The notes beneath the pieces are model-generated. The model saw only the letters and a list, made by a program, of their open reading frames with translations, did not search any database and was not told the origin of the DNA. A program made the position numbers and the translations under genes. From Nectonema munidae (lineage: Eukaryota; Nematomorpha; Nectonematoida; Nectonematidae), in assembly GCA_030549495.1 (NCBI GenBank), contig JAUIRK010001059.1:1-64000 (forward strand): a DNA stretch of 64,000 bases, given 5' to 3'. Shown in pieces: positions 54,240-64,000 of this stretch (the stretch's first letter is position 1; each line of letters begins with the position of its first letter).

Positions 54240-54521
54240 AGAAAGAAAGAAATTCTTGATAGAGACTCTTCTCAGACTTTAGTCTGGAGTGTGCTCAACT
54301 ACTGAATACTACTGTAGGTAGGTAGGTATGGAGATTTCTAAGCACTTTCCAGCTGGAGCTGATATGCTTGCAAGTCTGCTGGAATTTGGTCTTCAAAGTG
54401 TAAGTTTAGTTTTGTGGGTCTTTCTGAAATAGAAAAAGAAAATTTGGAAGATTTTTATGGGTGTAGACATTAGATTGTTTTGTGGAATGCATGGATTAGT
54501 GGTGATAGTGGCTTATTGTTA

Positions 54522-57500
54522 TTAGATATTTGAGGGAGGAATGAGTGTTTGGGTTGCAGAGAGTATAGGTTCGATTGTGGTTATGAGAAGGGAGAGATGT
54601 TTGATGAGTAGTGGATGTTGTAGAAGATCATTTAAAGAGGATGGAATATCTTTAAAAAAGAAGCGACTTTTATCAAGGAGTTGGTGTCGGTGAGAATCAA
54701 AAATTGGACAATAAAGGAGAATATGTGTAGGTGTTTCAATGTACGAACAGCTGAAACGACAGAAAGGGTTTGAGTGAAGTTTGAATTTGAAGAAGTATGC
54801 ATTACAAGGGCAATGGGATGAGAGCCAGCGAATGATGTTCCGAGGGAGTGAGTGAAAGTGTTTCTTTAAAATGAGTTGTGATAATGGCATAGATGTCAGA
54901 GGTGATGTGATGGTTGAGTCGATAGATTGTTGCCACTGCAGTAGTGTAGAGTTGGTTATAGTATTTGTAAAAGTGGAGATGGGTAGAGAAAATAGGGGTA
55001 GGATCTGAGAATCGGAGATATTTGATTTTGCGATATAGTCAACGAGGTAATTTTCAAAACAGCTGGAATGAGCTGGGCACCAGACGATTTTTACTACAAA
55101 GTGATTGGATAGGTGAATAAGTTTGCGTGCTAAACTATAAGTTGAGTGTGAGATTTTATTTTCGAGTTTTAGGTTTTTTATTAAATTTTGCGAGTCTGTG
55201 AAAAAAGTTATGTATTTGAAGGAGGTAGAAAAGGAAGTTAGGTTATTAAGGAGTATGTTGCAGGATAGTAGTACTGCGTGAATTTCAGTTTCGTGTGCAG
55301 TGATTTCTGGATCTAGGTTTGTGTGTTGGATAAGAAAAGGGTTTTTTGTGTTTTGTAGGAAGAAAGCGCATGCAGCTGAAGAGCGGTGTTGTGATTTAGA
55401 ACCGTCAGTGAAAATTGAAAGTGAACAGGTATTGTTTGTTGTGCGTTGGTGAGCTATAGAGTTTAGGGCAAGATATCTGTGGTGACAGATGTTTGTGATG
55501 TAAGGAGGAGACGAAGAAGGGTGGATGAGCTCGATTGGGTGGTTTAATGGTAGTACTTGATAAGATGTTTTGTTAGGAGCAAACTGAATTAATAAGGAAT
55601 TGTAATACTGCAGGGATTGGGATGTTTGAGTTGTGTATAGGCTGGTGAAAGGATGTGGTGGGGGTGTAGAGCAGAAAGTTATAAGGTAATTTTTAAGAAG
55701 CGTTTTCTTTAGATTGAGGTGTAGCGGTAGCGTGTTAGTGAATAATTCAAGTTTTGTAGTTGGTGTAGTGTGATAGGCATTGGTGATAGAAAGAAGACAC
55801 AGGCGATGAATTTTGCTGAGATGAGTGATGGATGACTGGTGTCTCAACTCTGAGCCCCATGAGAGAACTCCATATTTGAGGACAGGGAAAATTAGACTTT
55901 TATGAATGAATTTTGTGATTTTTGGGGAAAGTCCCCATTTGTAAGAAATTCCGTTTTTAAGAGAGAAAAGGGTTTTGATTAGTTTTTGTGAGATGCTTTT
56001 GAAATGAGTTGAGAATTTTAGATTGGGTTGAAAGGTGAGTCCGAGATATTTTACTTGGTTTTGTGGATCTAATTTGTCTGTTGTGTTCAGTTGTAAGGGT
56101 AAAGGTTTGATTCTTTTGCGTGTAAAGTGGATTAAGTGGGATTTATTAGGGTTAAAGGAAATTTTGAATTGTTGGGCTTTGAATTGAATTTGTTTTAGTA
56201 AAGAAGCAGATTGTTTAAGATTTTCGTTTTGCTCAGAACTAGAAAAGGAGAAAAGAAGATCATCGGAGAATCCCTGAGAAAAGTCAGACTTGTTGTTGAT
56301 AAAGGCAAGAAGTGGATTGATGAGTATTAACCAAAGTAGGTCAGATAAGTTGCCTCCTTGAGGAGTAGAGAGAGAGAGCTCGCGAATATATGAGTTGTTG
56401 TTTTCAGTTAGAATTAGAATGCGATGGTTGAGGTAATTGTGTATGAATTTTATCATGTATGTGGGGTAGGTGTTATCTATGAGATTATTAATAATAGCTG
56501 GGTTCCAGGCAGTGTTAAAAGCATTTTCAATATCTAGGAATAAAGTTGAGGCTATTTTATGATTCTTTAGTGCGGACTCGAGGAAGAGCGTGAGGCGAGA
56601 AAGTGCTAGTTCTGAGCTTTTGTTGGGAAGATAAGCAAATTGATTAGCGTGAATGAGACCATTTTTTAAGCTATAATGTAACAGTCTCTTCCTCAGAATT
56701 TTCTCTAAGATTTTGCCTATTGTCGGTAAAAGAGATATGGGGCGCCAGTTTTTTATGTTATTGAGATCTCGATTTGGTTTAGGAATTAAGATTAATTTGC
56801 TAATTTTCCAGATATTTGGAAAATAGCTTAGTCTTAAGCAACTGTTGAATAATTGAAGTATGTGGGGATAAATAATATGGTATGCTTTGCGAACGTGTTT
56901 CATGGATATGTGGTCGTAACTGCAAGCTAGTTTGGGTTTAAAGGAGTTTACGGCATTGTTGAGTTCTGTGATAGTGATTCGTGGAAAATCAAAGGTGTTG
57001 GTGTTGCGTAAGTATGCTTGAGTTTTAAGTCTTATGATGGAATTGTGAATGTTGTCGGTTATTAGTGAATCAGATGGAAAAAGTGAGGTGAGAAAGGAGG
57101 GGTTCAAGTGTGATGTTTCATTGTTGTTTGCTGGGAGTATATGGGGAGGCAATGGAGATGAGGATTTTTTATTAGTGATTTTATGAATAGTGCTCCAGGG
57201 GTTGGAGGGAGTTTGAGTGGTGAATTTTTTCCAGGCTTGTTTTTTAGCTTTATTGATTTCTTTTTTGTACAGGTTTTTTAGTAGGAAGTAATGTTGAATG
57301 TTATCCTGGGTGTTTATTCTTCTTATAAGTTTTGATGAGCGTTTGATTTGGTGTTTTAGGCTGTTCAAGTAGGGGTTCCAGAAATAGGCGTTTTTGCGTT
57401 TCGGAAATGGGTTGTTAGGAGTGGAAGAGATAATAGAAGTTGAAATTGTTTCGTTAAGGAATAATGCTGATTTTTCTAGTTCTGATGTTGTATTGGTTTC

Positions 57501-58268
57501 CATTTCCGTATTGTAAAGTTTTGATTGTAGGGATTTTAGGAAGGCTGACCAGAAAATGTGTTTGCCAATGGGGTGTTTGTGTTTGATCTTTTTAAGTGCA
57601 TTAAGATTGGCTTGGAAAGATATAAAAGAGTGGTCTGAAGCTGAGGGTGTATCACAAATCTTCCAATTTTTTATAATTTTAAGTGATTCATTTGAGATAA
57701 TGGTGATGTCGATGTGGGATTGATATATTTTGTCTAGGTGTTTTCTTTGAAAAGTTGGTGATGTGCTAGAATCAGCTATAGTGAGGTTATGGGCAGAAAG
57801 GAAATTGAGGGTTTGCAAACCACGAAAATTTTGTTTTATATCCCATAAGTATGAACGTGCATTTAGGTCTGTAGAAATAATGAGGTAAAAACTTTTGTTG
57901 ATGTAGTTTTTTATTTGGGTTAGTGTATTATCAAAACGATAAGGAATAGGATGTAAAGAAGAGGGTTGTGAGTAAAGAGAACAGAAGATTAGTGGCGTAG
58001 TAGTTGAGTGGATAAGAGTGAAGATGTAGTTAGAGTTGGAGAATTGGTATAATGGTGTATTGAGAATGGAAGTTTTTATTATGATGCAAGCGGAGTAATC
58101 GTCTAAAGGGGGTAGGTGTATGAGTTTGTATTGGTCAAGTAGGTGAGGTATGCGTGTGTAGGGTTCATTGATGGATATTACATCGTATTGTTGGGAGAGA
58201 ATTATATTAATAAGGTTATCCCATGCCGTTTTAGAATGATTTAAGTTGATGTGCAGAAAATTTAACAT
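54522..58268 (-). CDS. LINE ORF2: endonuclease, reverse transcriptase, RNase H
   Basis: 1248 aa, a single open frame. Residues 1-220 are an APE-type endonuclease: INLNHSK at the start, catalytic Glu35 in INEPY, TDLNAR near 133-138, SHIDITI at 184-190 and SDHSF at 211-215. The reverse transcriptase spans about 480-760, with WKISKLILIPKPNRD, LFLDIENAFNTAW (Asp579), STPQGGNLSDLLW and the active site FSDD at 667-670. Here Ser replaces the usual Ala of YADD/FADD, and LSDLLW replaces LSPLLW. RNase H at about 948-1085 has Asp955 (FTDGSK), Glu995, Asp1025 (FFTDSQ), His1067 (PAHSS) and Asp1077. A C-terminal Cys/His motif (CPCNAYFFKF...THILLYC) follows. It would perform target-primed reverse transcription. 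The start ATG overlaps the ORF1 stop. Family identity is certain; clade and activity are inferred. Confidence 0.95.
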   Translation of the reverse strand: MLNFLHINLNHSKTAWDNLINIILSQQYDVISINEPYTRIPHLLDQYKLIHLPPLDDYSACIIIKTSILNTPLYQFSNSNYIFTLIHSTTTPLIFCSLYSQPSSLHPIPYRFDNTLTQIKNYINKSFYLIISTDLNARSYLWDIKQNFRGLQTLNFLSAHNLTIADSSTSPTFQRKHLDKIYQSHIDITIISNESLKIIKNWKICDTPSASDHSFISFQANLNALKKIKHKHPIGKHIFWSAFLKSLQSKLYNTEMETNTTSELEKSALFLNETISTSIISSTPNNPFPKRKNAYFWNPYLNSLKHQIKRSSKLIRRINTQDNIQHYFLLKNLYKKEINKAKKQAWKKFTTQTPSNPWSTIHKITNKKSSSPLPPHILPANNNETSHLNPSFLTSLFPSDSLITDNIHNSIIRLKTQAYLRNTNTFDFPRITITELNNAVNSFKPKLACSYDHISMKHVRKAYHIIYPHILQLFNSCLRLSYFPNIWKISKLILIPKPNRDLNNIKNWRPISLLPTIGKILEKILRKRLLHYSLKNGLIHANQFAYLPNKSSELALSRLTLFLESALKNHKIASTLFLDIENAFNTAWNPAIINNLIDNTYPTYMIKFIHNYLNHRILILTENNNSYIRELSLSTPQGGNLSDLLWLILINPLLAFINNKSDFSQGFSDDLLFSFSSSEQNENLKQSASLLKQIQFKAQQFKISFNPNKSHLIHFTRKRIKPLPLQLNTTDKLDPQNQVKYLGLTFQPNLKFSTHFKSISQKLIKTLFSLKNGISYKWGLSPKITKFIHKSLIFPVLKYGVLSWGSELRHQSSITHLSKIHRLCLLSITNAYHTTPTTKLELFTNTLPLHLNLKKTLLKNYLITFCSTPPPHPFTSLYTTQTSQSLQYYNSLLIQFAPNKTSYQVLPLNHPIELIHPSSSPPYITNICHHRYLALNSIAHQRTTNNTCSLSIFTDGSKSQHRSSAACAFFLQNTKNPFLIQHTNLDPEITAHETEIHAVLLSCNILLNNLTSFSTSFKYITFFTDSQNLIKNLKLENKISHSTYSLARKLIHLSNHFVVKIVWCPAHSSCFENYLVDYIAKSNISDSQILPLFSLPISTFTNTITNSTLLQWQQSIDSTITSPLTSMPLSQLILKKHFHSLPRNIIRWLSSHCPCNAYFFKFKLHSNPFCRFSCSYIETPTHILLYCPIFDSHRHQLLDKSRFFFKDIPSSLNDLLQHPLLIKHLSLLITTIEPILSATQTLIPPSNI

Positions 58269-59341
58269 GTGTAATTATCTATAGTTTTAATGTGTTGCGC
58301 TAGAATTGAGTTACTGTGATTGATATAAAAACTGCATGTTTTGGATGTTGCAATATGTGGTAATTTACAATTGATGCAGGTGATCTTGGTTGAGTCGTTT
58401 GAGTGTGTGCAAGATGTTAGTGAATGTCCTCGGTTGCCGCAGTGTGCGCAGTTTGGGGATGAAGCATTACATTTTTGTTTCAAGTGGCCGTATTTAAGGC
58501 AATTTTCGCATTGTTTAGTTCTGGGTTTAAAAAGATTTAGGGTTAACAGATTATATCCTAGAAAAATTTTTGGTTGATTGCGGAGATATTTAAATAATTC
58601 AGGATTGCTTGGCTCAATTAGTACCGTGTAGGAGAAGGTTCCTTCCTTGCCTAGTTGGGTAGGATTCACTAATTTTCCTATACTTTTGAAGTTTTCGTTT
58701 TGTTCTTCTAATGTGTCTGTCAGATTATTAATATTAATTTCTTTAGGTATACCTCTTAGAATAAATTTGGGTATTGGAGTGGGTAAATCACAAACGCTGA
58801 CGCCGTTTTTTAAGAGAGAGGATTTAGCTGCTGCTTTTTGTTGTGAATTTTTGAATTGAAAGTAGATGGTTCCTGTATGTGAGGATCTGGTTTTAGTAAT
58901 AGAGAGGGAGTTATTTTTGGTTTCAAGGCCTTTAATAACATGTTGGCGGTGAATAGCTTTTTCTTTCTGAGATATGATATTGTTGGGAGGCGAGATTTTT
59001 AGAGTAAGGTTGGGTTCCAAATGCTTTTTGATCAAGGGGGTGTTGGTAGTTTTCATATTGGGTGTAGAATTTGGGGCTAGTATTGTTTTCTGTTGGGAGG
59101 ACGATACAGGTAAGGATTTATTACTAGCGTTAGCATAAGATTCTGGTGCTGTTGTTTCTACTATAGGATTTTCAAAGGTTTTTATGTAATGTAGAGCTAT
59201 ATTGTATTTGAGATCATTGAATATAATTTGGTCACTTGGGGAAAGAGAGGTTTTAGCAATAAAATCATTGAATAAATTGTTTAAAGTTTCGGTCGTTTTG
59301 TTCAGTTGATCGGATTCCGAGCGTGCCCTTTTGTTGGACAT
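58262..59341 (-). CDS. LINE ORF1: gag-like RNA-binding protein with three zinc knuckles
   Basis: 359 aa. The N-terminal 130 residues are polar and probably disordered. Residues 190-270 (FILRGIPKEININNLTDTL, later GTFSYTVLIEP and KYLRNQPKIFLGYNLL) resemble the RRM-like/gag-like domain of arthropod LINE ORF1 proteins. Three C-terminal CCHC knuckles follow: C278-C281-H286-C291, C298-C301-H306-C311 and C322-C325-H329-C336, the last with non-standard spacing. The protein should bind element RNA and form the ribonucleoprotein used for retrotransposition. The stop codon TAA overlaps the ORF2 start (ATGTTAA at 58268-58262), suggesting coupled translation. The first ATG of the frame is used here; no alternative is more plausible. 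Confidence 0.92.
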   Translation of the reverse strand: MSNKRARSESDQLNKTTETLNNLFNDFIAKTSLSPSDQIIFNDLKYNIALHYIKTFENPIVETTAPESYANASNKSLPVSSSQQKTILAPNSTPNMKTTNTPLIKKHLEPNLTLKISPPNNIISQKEKAIHRQHVIKGLETKNNSLSITKTRSSHTGTIYFQFKNSQQKAAAKSSLLKNGVSVCDLPTPIPKFILRGIPKEININNLTDTLEEQNENFKSIGKLVNPTQLGKEGTFSYTVLIEPSNPELFKYLRNQPKIFLGYNLLTLNLFKPRTKQCENCLKYGHLKQKCNASSPNCAHCGNRGHSLTSCTHSNDSTKITCINCKLPHIATSKTCSFYINHSNSILAQHIKTIDNYTC

Positions 59342-59400
59342 GTTAGTTTTCCTAGAGGTAGTGTGAATGGAAGATTATTATGTTTGTATACAAATTGATA

Positions 59401-59539
59401 TATTTGTTATGAAATATAATATTAAAGATAAATAATCAAAATTGTCCTGAAATTCTTCTAGAAACAATTTGAAGCCATTTTATAAAAGTCCTGTAAACTA
59501 GAGTAGATCAAAAAAAAAAAAAAAAAATCGGATAAATAA

Positions 59540-59590
<51 letters not shown>

Positions 59591-60179
59591 ACTGTAATTT
59601 TTTATTCTAAATTGTAGATTTTTTCCAATAAATTCTTTCTTTCAAGAAAGATAATTAGTTTGTTTGTTACTATTTTAAATTTATATTTTTAATAAAACAG
59701 GGTTCTTGTTTTTTTTTATTAGTATTAATATTCTGATTTCTATAAAAGATAACCACTATAGATAATTTTTAAATATGTAAGGTGTTAATAATAGTCTATT
59801 TTCTTTAAATTAAGTTATTTAGTTAAATTTTTTTTCTTAATTGTATTACTTTAAAATTTAAATTCATTTCATTAGATTTGTACAAATTTATTTTTAATTT
59901 AAATAACCACATCTATCTACTTTTGATTAAGATTTTATATAGTTAACGATAAATTATTCTCATATTTTATATTGTCCACTAATTTGGATGATAATCTAAT
60001 TTGCTGATTCATTTATTATGTAAATTATCATATCTTTGCGTGTAAAATTGATCTTTATATCTACTAATGATCCTTCTGTGTGATATCAATAATTATTAGG
60101 TGTACCAATAATGTTTACAGTGGTAACAATTTACGGGAGGTACTCATCATCTTTTCAGTACGAATAATCTTTGAATAAA
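59401..60179. other. AT-rich DNA with two poly(A) tracts
   Basis: A-runs at about 59510-59527 and 59544-59588 are separated by TCGGATAAATAAC. They could be the tail of a plus-strand retrocopy or simple low-complexity DNA. Otherwise nothing recognised before the tandem array starts. Confidence 0.55.
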
Positions 60180-63100
60180 CATGTCGGCACAAACAGGGGA
60201 TACCTAAACATATGCAGACACAAATGGAGCAATTAAACAGATTCAGTCACAAAAAGGTTGCACTTTAACACAAACAAGCACCAACAGGGGGCACTCAAAC
60301 AGGCAGGCATAAACAGGGAGCACTTAAACAACATTCAGGCACCAACAGGGAGCACTTTAACACAGGCAAGCACAAGCTGAGGGCACTCAAACAGGCCAGG
60401 AAGCACTCAAGCATATACAGGCAAAAACAGGGAGCACTCAAACACAGGTGGGAACAAACGACGAGCATCAATCAACAGGGAGCATCCAAACGCGGTCAGG
60501 CACAAACAAGAAACAATAGTCAAGCAGAAACAAGGAGGACTTAAACACAGGCAGTCACTCAAACAGGGAGAACCCAACACACGCAGGCACAAATAGGGTT
60601 GACTTAAACAAACAGGGAGCACTTAAACAGAGACATGCACAAAAATGAGCACTTTAACACAGGCAAACACCAACAGGGGGCATTCAAATACAAGCAGGTA
60701 TAAACAGGAGGCACTATAACACAGGCAGACACAAACACGGAGCACTCAAACACAGGCAGCTCAAAAAAGGCTCAAACAGGGAAACCCAAACAGGAGGCAC
60801 AAACAGGGAGAAACCCAACACAGGCAGGCACAAACAGGGTGGACTTAAACACAGGCATGCACAAACAGGGAGCACTCAAACACAGGCAGGCACAAACAGG
60901 ATTAACAGGGAGGATTCAAACACAGGCAGGTACAAACAGGGTGGACTTAAACACAGGCAGGCACAAACAGGGAGCACTTAAACAGATTCAGGAAGAAAAA
61001 GGAAGCACTTTAAAACAGGTAAACACCTACAAGGGCCACACAAACACAGGAACGCACAAACAATGAGGACACAAACACAGGCAGGCACAAACAGAAGGCA
61101 CTCAAACACAGGCAGGCACAAATATGGGGCACTCAAACACAAACAGGGAGCACTCTAACAACAGGAGGCACTCAAACAGAGGCAGGCACAAACATGGGGC
61201 ACTATAACACAGGCAGACACAAACAAGGAGCACTCAAACACATGAAGGCTCAAACAGGGAGCACCCAAACACAGGCAGGCACAAACAAGGAGCACTTAAA
61301 CACAGGTAGGACTTAAACAATAATCAAGCAGAAACAAGGAGCACTTAAACACAGGCAGGTACTCAAACAGGGGAACCCAACTCACACAGGCACAAATAGG
61401 GCTGACTTAAACACATTCAGGCACAAACAGGGAGCACTTAAACAGATTCAGGCTCAAAAAGGGAGCACTTTAACACAGGCAAACACCAACAGGGGGCATT
61501 CAAACACAAGCAGGTATAAACAGGAGGCACTCAAACATGGGGCACTATAACACAGGCAGACACAAATAAGGAGCACTCAAACACAGGCAGGTTCAAACAG
61601 GGAGCACTCAAACACAGGAAGGCACAAACAGGGTTGACTTAAACACAGGCAGACGCAAAAAGGGAGCAATTTAACACAGGCAAGCACGAACAGTGGTATT
61701 CAAAAACAAGCAGGCATAAACATGGGGCACTATAACACAGGCAATCACCAACAGAGGGCACTCAAACACAGCAAGGCACAAACAGGAAGCACATACAGAC
61801 AAAAACAGGGAGCACTCAAACACAGGCAGGAACAAAGGACGAGCACTCAATCAACAGGAAGCACCCAAACACGGTCAGGCACAAACAAGGAGCACTTAAA
61901 CACAGGTAGGAATTAAACAATAAGCAAGCAGAAACAGGGAGCACTTAAACACAGGCAGGCACTCAAATAGGGAGAACCAAACATACGCAAGCACAAACAA
62001 GGTGGAATTAAACACAGGCAGGCACAAAGAGCGAGCACTTAGACACAGGCAGGCACAAACAAGGAGCACTTAAACACAGGTAGGACTTAAACAATAGTCA
62101 AGCAGAAACAAGGAGCACTTAAACACAGGCAGGCACTCAAACAGGGGAACCCAACACACTCAGGCACAAATAGAGTTGACTTAAACACATTCAGCCACAA
62201 ACAGGGAGCACTTAAACAGAGACAGGCACAAAAAGGGAGCACTTTAACACAGACAAACACCAACAGGGGGCATTCAAACACAAGCAGGTATAAACAGGAG
62301 GCACTCAAACATGGGGCACTATAACACAGGCAGACACAAACACGGAGCACTCAAACGCAGGCAGGTTCAAACAAAGGCTCAAACAGGGAAAACCCAAAAC
62401 ACGCAGGTACAAACAGGGTGGACTTAAACACAGGCAGGAACAAACAGGGAGCACTCAAACACAGGCAGGCACAAACAGGGAGGATTTAAACACAGGCAGG
62501 CACAAACAGGGAAAACTTAAACACATGCAAGCACAAACAGGTAGCACTTAAACAGATTCAGGAAGAAAAAGGGAGCACTTTAAAACAGGTAAACACCTAC
62601 AGGGGCCACACAAACACAGGAACGCACAAACAATGAGGACACAAACACAGGCAGGCACAAACAGAAGGCACTCAAACACAGGCAGGCACAAATATGGGGC
62701 ACTCAAACACAAACAGGGAGCACTCTAACAACAGGAGGCACTCAAACAGAGGCAGGCACAAACATGGGGCACTATAACACAGGCAGACACAAACAAGGAG
62801 CACTCAAACACATGAATGCTCAAACAGGGAGCACCCAAACACAGGCAGGCACAAACAAGGAGCATTTAAACACAGGTAGGACTTAAACAATAGTCAAGCA
62901 GAAACAAGGAGCACTTAAACACAGGCAGGCACTCAAACAGGGGAACCCAACTCACACAGGCACAAATAGGGCTGACTTAAACACATTCAGGCACAAACAG
63001 GGAGCACTTAAACAGAGACAGGCACAAAAAGGGAGCACTTTAACACAGGCAAACACCAACAGGGGGCATTCAAACACAAGCAGGTATAAACAGGAGGCAC

Positions 63101-64000
63101 TCAAACATGGGGCACTATAACAGAGGCAGACACAAACACGGAGCACTCAAACGCATGCAGGTTCAAACAAAGGCTCAAACAGGGAAAACCCAAAACACGC
63201 AGGTACAAACAGGGTGGACTTAAACACAGGCAGGAACAAACAGGGAGCACTTAAACAGATTCAGGCTCAAAAATGGAGTGTTTAACACAGGCAAGCACCA
63301 ACAAGGGGCATTCAAACACAGGAAGACACGCAGGCAAAAACATGAGGGACTCAAACATGGGGCACTATAACACAGGCAGACACAAATAAGGAGCACTCAA
63401 ACACAGGCAGGTTCAAACAGGGAACACTCAAACACAGGCAGGCACAAACAGGGGCACTCAAACACAGGCAGGTACAAACAGGGAGGATTTAAACACAAAC
63501 AGGGAAAACTTAAACACATGCAAGCACAAACAGGTAGCATTTAAACAGATTCAGTCAGAAAAAGGGAGCACTTTAAAATAGGTAAACACCTACAGGGGCC
63601 ACTCAAACACAGGAACGCACAAACAAGGAGGACACAAACACAGGCAGGCACAAATATGGGGCACTCAAGCACAGACAGACACAAACAGGGAGCACTTAAA
63701 CAACAGGAGGCACTCAAACAGAGGCAGGCACAACCATGGGGCACTATAACACAGGCAGACACAAACCATGGGGCACTCAAACACAGGAAGGCTCAAACAG
63801 GGAGCACTCAAACACAGGAAGGCACAAACAGGGTTGACTTAAACACAGGCAGACGCAAAAAGGGAGCAATTTAACACAGGCAAGCACCAACAGTGGCATT
63901 CAAAAACAAGCAGGCATAGACATGGGACACTATAACACAGGCAATCACCAACAGAGGGCACTCAAACACAGCAAGGCACACACAGGAAGCACATACAGAC
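60180..64000. repeat. Degenerate 30-31-bp tandem array with higher-order repeats
   Basis: More than a hundred diverged units built around GGCAGGCACAAACAGG and GAGCACT(C/T)AAACAC continue to the window edge. Variants (GGTGGACTTAAAC, ATGGGGCACTATAAC, AACAATAGTCAAGCAG) recur in fixed order, giving higher-order copies. 61621-61800 matches 63821-64000 (offset 2200, about six differences), and 61011-61445 matches 62581-63015 (offset 1570). The ORFs on both strands (QTGGTQT-like and Cys/Leu-rich frames) only reflect the period and are not genes. Confidence 0.95.

Larger units (their letters stand above)
54240..59400 (-). mobile_element. Apparently intact non-LTR retrotransposon (R1/LOA/I-like)
   Basis: A LINE of about 5.1 kb on the minus strand with both ORFs open. 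The 3' UTR is about 280 bp and ends near a (TTTC)n stretch (minus strand); the 5' UTR is short or its end is not visible. I found no target-site duplication, so the outer ends are approximate. The ORF2 N-terminus (INLNHSKTAWDNL, then INEPY) and the RNase H domain point to the R1/LOA/I assemblage rather than CR1 or Jockey. The C-rich motifs and codon use give a minus-strand compositional skew (G/T-rich plus strand) unlike the flanks. Confidence 0.9.

Noticed and set aside
58341-58859. Plus-strand ORFs within the LINE
   Set aside because: Shadows of the well-supported minus-strand ORF1.
60180-64000. CRISPR-like or repeat-protein-coding array
   Set aside because: Units are contiguous and diverged without unique spacers, the DNA is eukaryotic, and mixed 30/31-bp periods shift any frame.

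Overview
The window is eukaryotic: AT-rich, mostly non-coding DNA with spliceosomal introns, microsatellites, a satellite-like array and many transposable elements of animal type. The only host gene I can support is an Eph receptor tyrosine kinase. Together with the hAT, CR1/Jockey-like, R1/LOA/I-like and Ty3/Gypsy elements this points to an invertebrate animal, most likely an arthropod. A copepod such as a sea louse would fit, but that is inference from general character only.

Layout. 1-1815 is a perfect (GAT)n tract running off the left edge. 2265-2894 (minus strand) holds two exons of the Eph ligand-binding domain separated by a 66-nt intron. The kinase-encoding 3' exons must lie left of the window, so the GAT tract sits in an Eph intron. 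The 5' exon(s) were not found and must lie to the right. From about 3 to 49 kb I find no other convincing host exons. This part is AT-rich sequence sprinkled with small DNA transposons (several with 8-bp target duplications), a tRNA-derived SINE, an ATC/CAT microsatellite at 38.5-39.0 kb, and decayed CR1/Jockey-like LINE copies at 19.9-22.7, 32.9-33.5 and 46.5-47.4 kb, all on the minus strand. A hAT element with a shortened transposase lies at 39.7-41.3 kb, next to a second hAT fragment.

From 47.4 to 49.8 kb there is a possible piggyBac-like end and two unrelated tandem repeats with periods near 150 bp. 49.96-53.91 kb is a broken Ty3/Gypsy-like element complex (minus strand) with a duplicated LTR-gag segment. 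54.2-59.4 kb is an apparently intact non-LTR retrotransposon (minus strand). It has a 359-aa ORF1 with three CCHC knuckles and a 1248-aa ORF2 with endonuclease, reverse transcriptase and RNase H, and the two ORFs overlap at ATGTTAA. Poly(A) tracts follow, and 60.18-64.0 kb is a degenerate 30-31-bp tandem array with higher-order structure, running off the right edge.

The genes do not form a pathway. Apart from Eph, all coding sequence belongs to mobile elements. The most informative points are the Eph domain that lost one conserved disulfide pair and gained a loop insertion, the intact LINE with a stop-start overlap, the higher-order tandem array, and the octamer-rich LTR repeats.
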